This document shows, piece by piece, positions 5,463 to 6,284 of a stretch of 6,284 bases of DNA (its first letter is position 1; each line of letters starts with the position of its first letter). The notes below the pieces were generated by a model, which was not told where the DNA came from, searched no databases, and saw nothing but the letters and a program-made list of their open reading frames with translations. Both the position numbers and the translations under genes were made by a program. Location of the stretch: NCBI GenBank assembly GCA_030045175.1, contig JASIBM010000264.1, positions 1 to 6,284 of the forward strand, read 5' to 3'. This stretch comes from Streptosporangiaceae bacterium. Its GTDB lineage: Bacteria > Actinomycetota > Actinomycetes > Streptosporangiales > Streptosporangiaceae.

Positions 5463-6284
5463 TTAGCGCGCCGCGGACCCGGTCACGTCGGTGCCGGGCC
5501 GGTCGCTGTGTGCCTCCCCGGCCAGGACCGGGGCGGGGCCGTGCGGCGGCGGATCGGGCGTGGACCGGTAGGTCAGCAGCGCGGGGATGAACAGGCCGAT
5601 CAGCGCGGCGCCCGCGACTACGGATAGCCCGCCACTGACCGCGCTGACGCCGGGCGAGGTGAGCGAGGCGACGACGCCCGCGCGGAAGTTGCCGAGCGCG
5701 GGGGCGCCGGCGCCCACGGCGAAGTCGACCGCCGAGACCCGGCCGCGCAGGTTGTCTGGGGTCAGGCCCTGGATCAGGGAGGTGCGCAGCACGACGGAGG
5801 TGACGTCGGCGGCGCCGGCGAAGGCCAGGCTGAGTAGTGCCAGCCAGAACGCACCGGACCAGCCGAAGGCTGCCAGGCCGGCCCCCCAGGCCGCCCCGGC
5901 CACGAGCATGCCGAGGCCCTGCCGCCTGACCCTGCTGGCCGGGCCAGACAGGGCCGAGCCGAGCAGGCCGCCGGCGGACACGGCGCTGATCAGCAGCCCC
6001 AGGGTTTCCGGGTGACCGCCGAAGCGCTCGGCGTTGATCGCGGGGAACAGGGCGATGGGCATGCCGAGGAGAGTGGCGCTCATGTCGGCCAGGAGCACGC
6101 CGAGAATCATTCGCCGGCTGACGATGAACTGGAGGCCTTCGCCGATGGCGCGCAGGCCCGGCCGGACCTCGTGCCCTGCCGCCCGCATCCTCGGCAGCCT
6201 GGCCACGGCATAGAGGGAGAAGGTGAAGCTGATCGCGTCAAGGAGGTAGCACACCTTGAGGCCGAACGCCGCGGTGATGACGCC
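5463..6284 (-). CDS. MFS exporter (MFS_3/EntS-like), C-terminal two thirds, cut by window edge
   Basis: The frame is open to the right edge, giving 273 visible residues against roughly 400-420 for full family members. A GTG at 6254 is not the true start, because the preceding codons (GVITAAFGLK) continue the membrane segment and conserved motif. Visible features in order are a helix with CYLLDAISF (12-20), typical of MFS_3 proteins, and a basic cytoplasmic loop with the amphipathic segment LRAIGEGLQFIVSRRM. Then come about six further helices, with the loop motif TPDNLRGRVSA (175-185) between helices 10 and 11. The hydrophilic tail ends in a Pro/Ala/Asp-rich stretch. Family members export siderophores, macrolides and other small molecules by proton antiport; the substrate cannot be read here. 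The gene points the same way as the small gene 90 bases downstream, so read-through is possible but shared function is not implied. Confidence 0.85.
   Translation of the reverse strand, partial: GVITAAFGLKVCYLLDAISFTFSLYAVARLPRMRAAGHEVRPGLRAIGEGLQFIVSRRMILGVLLADMSATLLGMPIALFPAINAERFGGHPETLGLLISAVSAGGLLGSALSGPASRVRRQGLGMLVAGAAWGAGLAAFGWSGAFWLALLSLAFAGAADVTSVVLRTSLIQGLTPDNLRGRVSAVDFAVGAGAPALGNFRAGVVASLTSPGVSAVSGGLSVVAGAALIGLFIPALLTYRSTPDPPPHGPAPVLAGEAHSDRPGTDVTGSAAR

Noticed and set aside
6252..6254. GTG as the true start of the MFS protein
   Set aside because: Upstream in-frame codons continue a conserved membrane segment to the window edge, so the gene is truncated by the window rather than starting here.
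1..6284. CRISPR arrays, tRNA or rRNA genes, insertion sequences
   Set aside because: Reading both strands I saw no regularly spaced repeats, cloverleaf or ribosomal motifs, transposase motifs or terminal inverted repeats.

Overview
The window comes from a high-GC actinomycete-like genome. Codons mostly end in G or C, ribosome binding sites are GGAGG-type, GTG starts occur, and the protein families fit: a FolP2-type dihydropteroate synthase start, an MFS_3-type exporter, and secreted actinobacterial beta-propellers. I cannot name a genus from the sequence alone.

Layout. Positions 1-119 (minus) hold the first 39 codons of a dihydropteroate synthase homologue that runs off the left edge. Positions 120-742 contain no intact gene. 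This stretch holds an 18-bp tandem repeat, paired ACGTGA motifs and, at about 439-633 (plus), what looks like the decayed middle of a short-chain dehydrogenase. At 743-2317 (plus) lies a secreted, C-terminally anchored PQQ-like beta-propeller protein. Converging on it from the right, only 16 bases away, is a tight minus-strand run: an 89-residue Ala/Gly-rich protein (5372-5103), a secreted Asp-box (BNR, sialidase-like) propeller (5060-3615) and a secreted seven-repeat paired-cysteine protein (3596-2334). Gaps inside this run are 42 and 18 bases. Further upstream on the same strand (6284-5463) is the C-terminal two thirds of an MFS exporter, cut by the right edge.

How it may work together. Three unrelated exported propeller-type proteins lie side by side. 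One is anchored in the membrane with its propeller outside, and two have cleavable signal peptides. All three have cysteines that could form disulphides outside the cell. None shows catalytic residues I can identify, so a binding or scaffold role at the cell surface is more likely than enzymatic activity; that is inference. The small Ala/Gly-rich protein leading the minus-strand run has membrane-active character and no signal peptide.

The most striking item is the 420-residue protein at 2334-3596. It has seven repeats, each with a Cys-x5-Cys (once Cys-x4-Cys) pair. The missing final strand of repeat 7 is supplied by an orphan strand at the mature N-terminus, which is the signature of a closed seven-bladed propeller.
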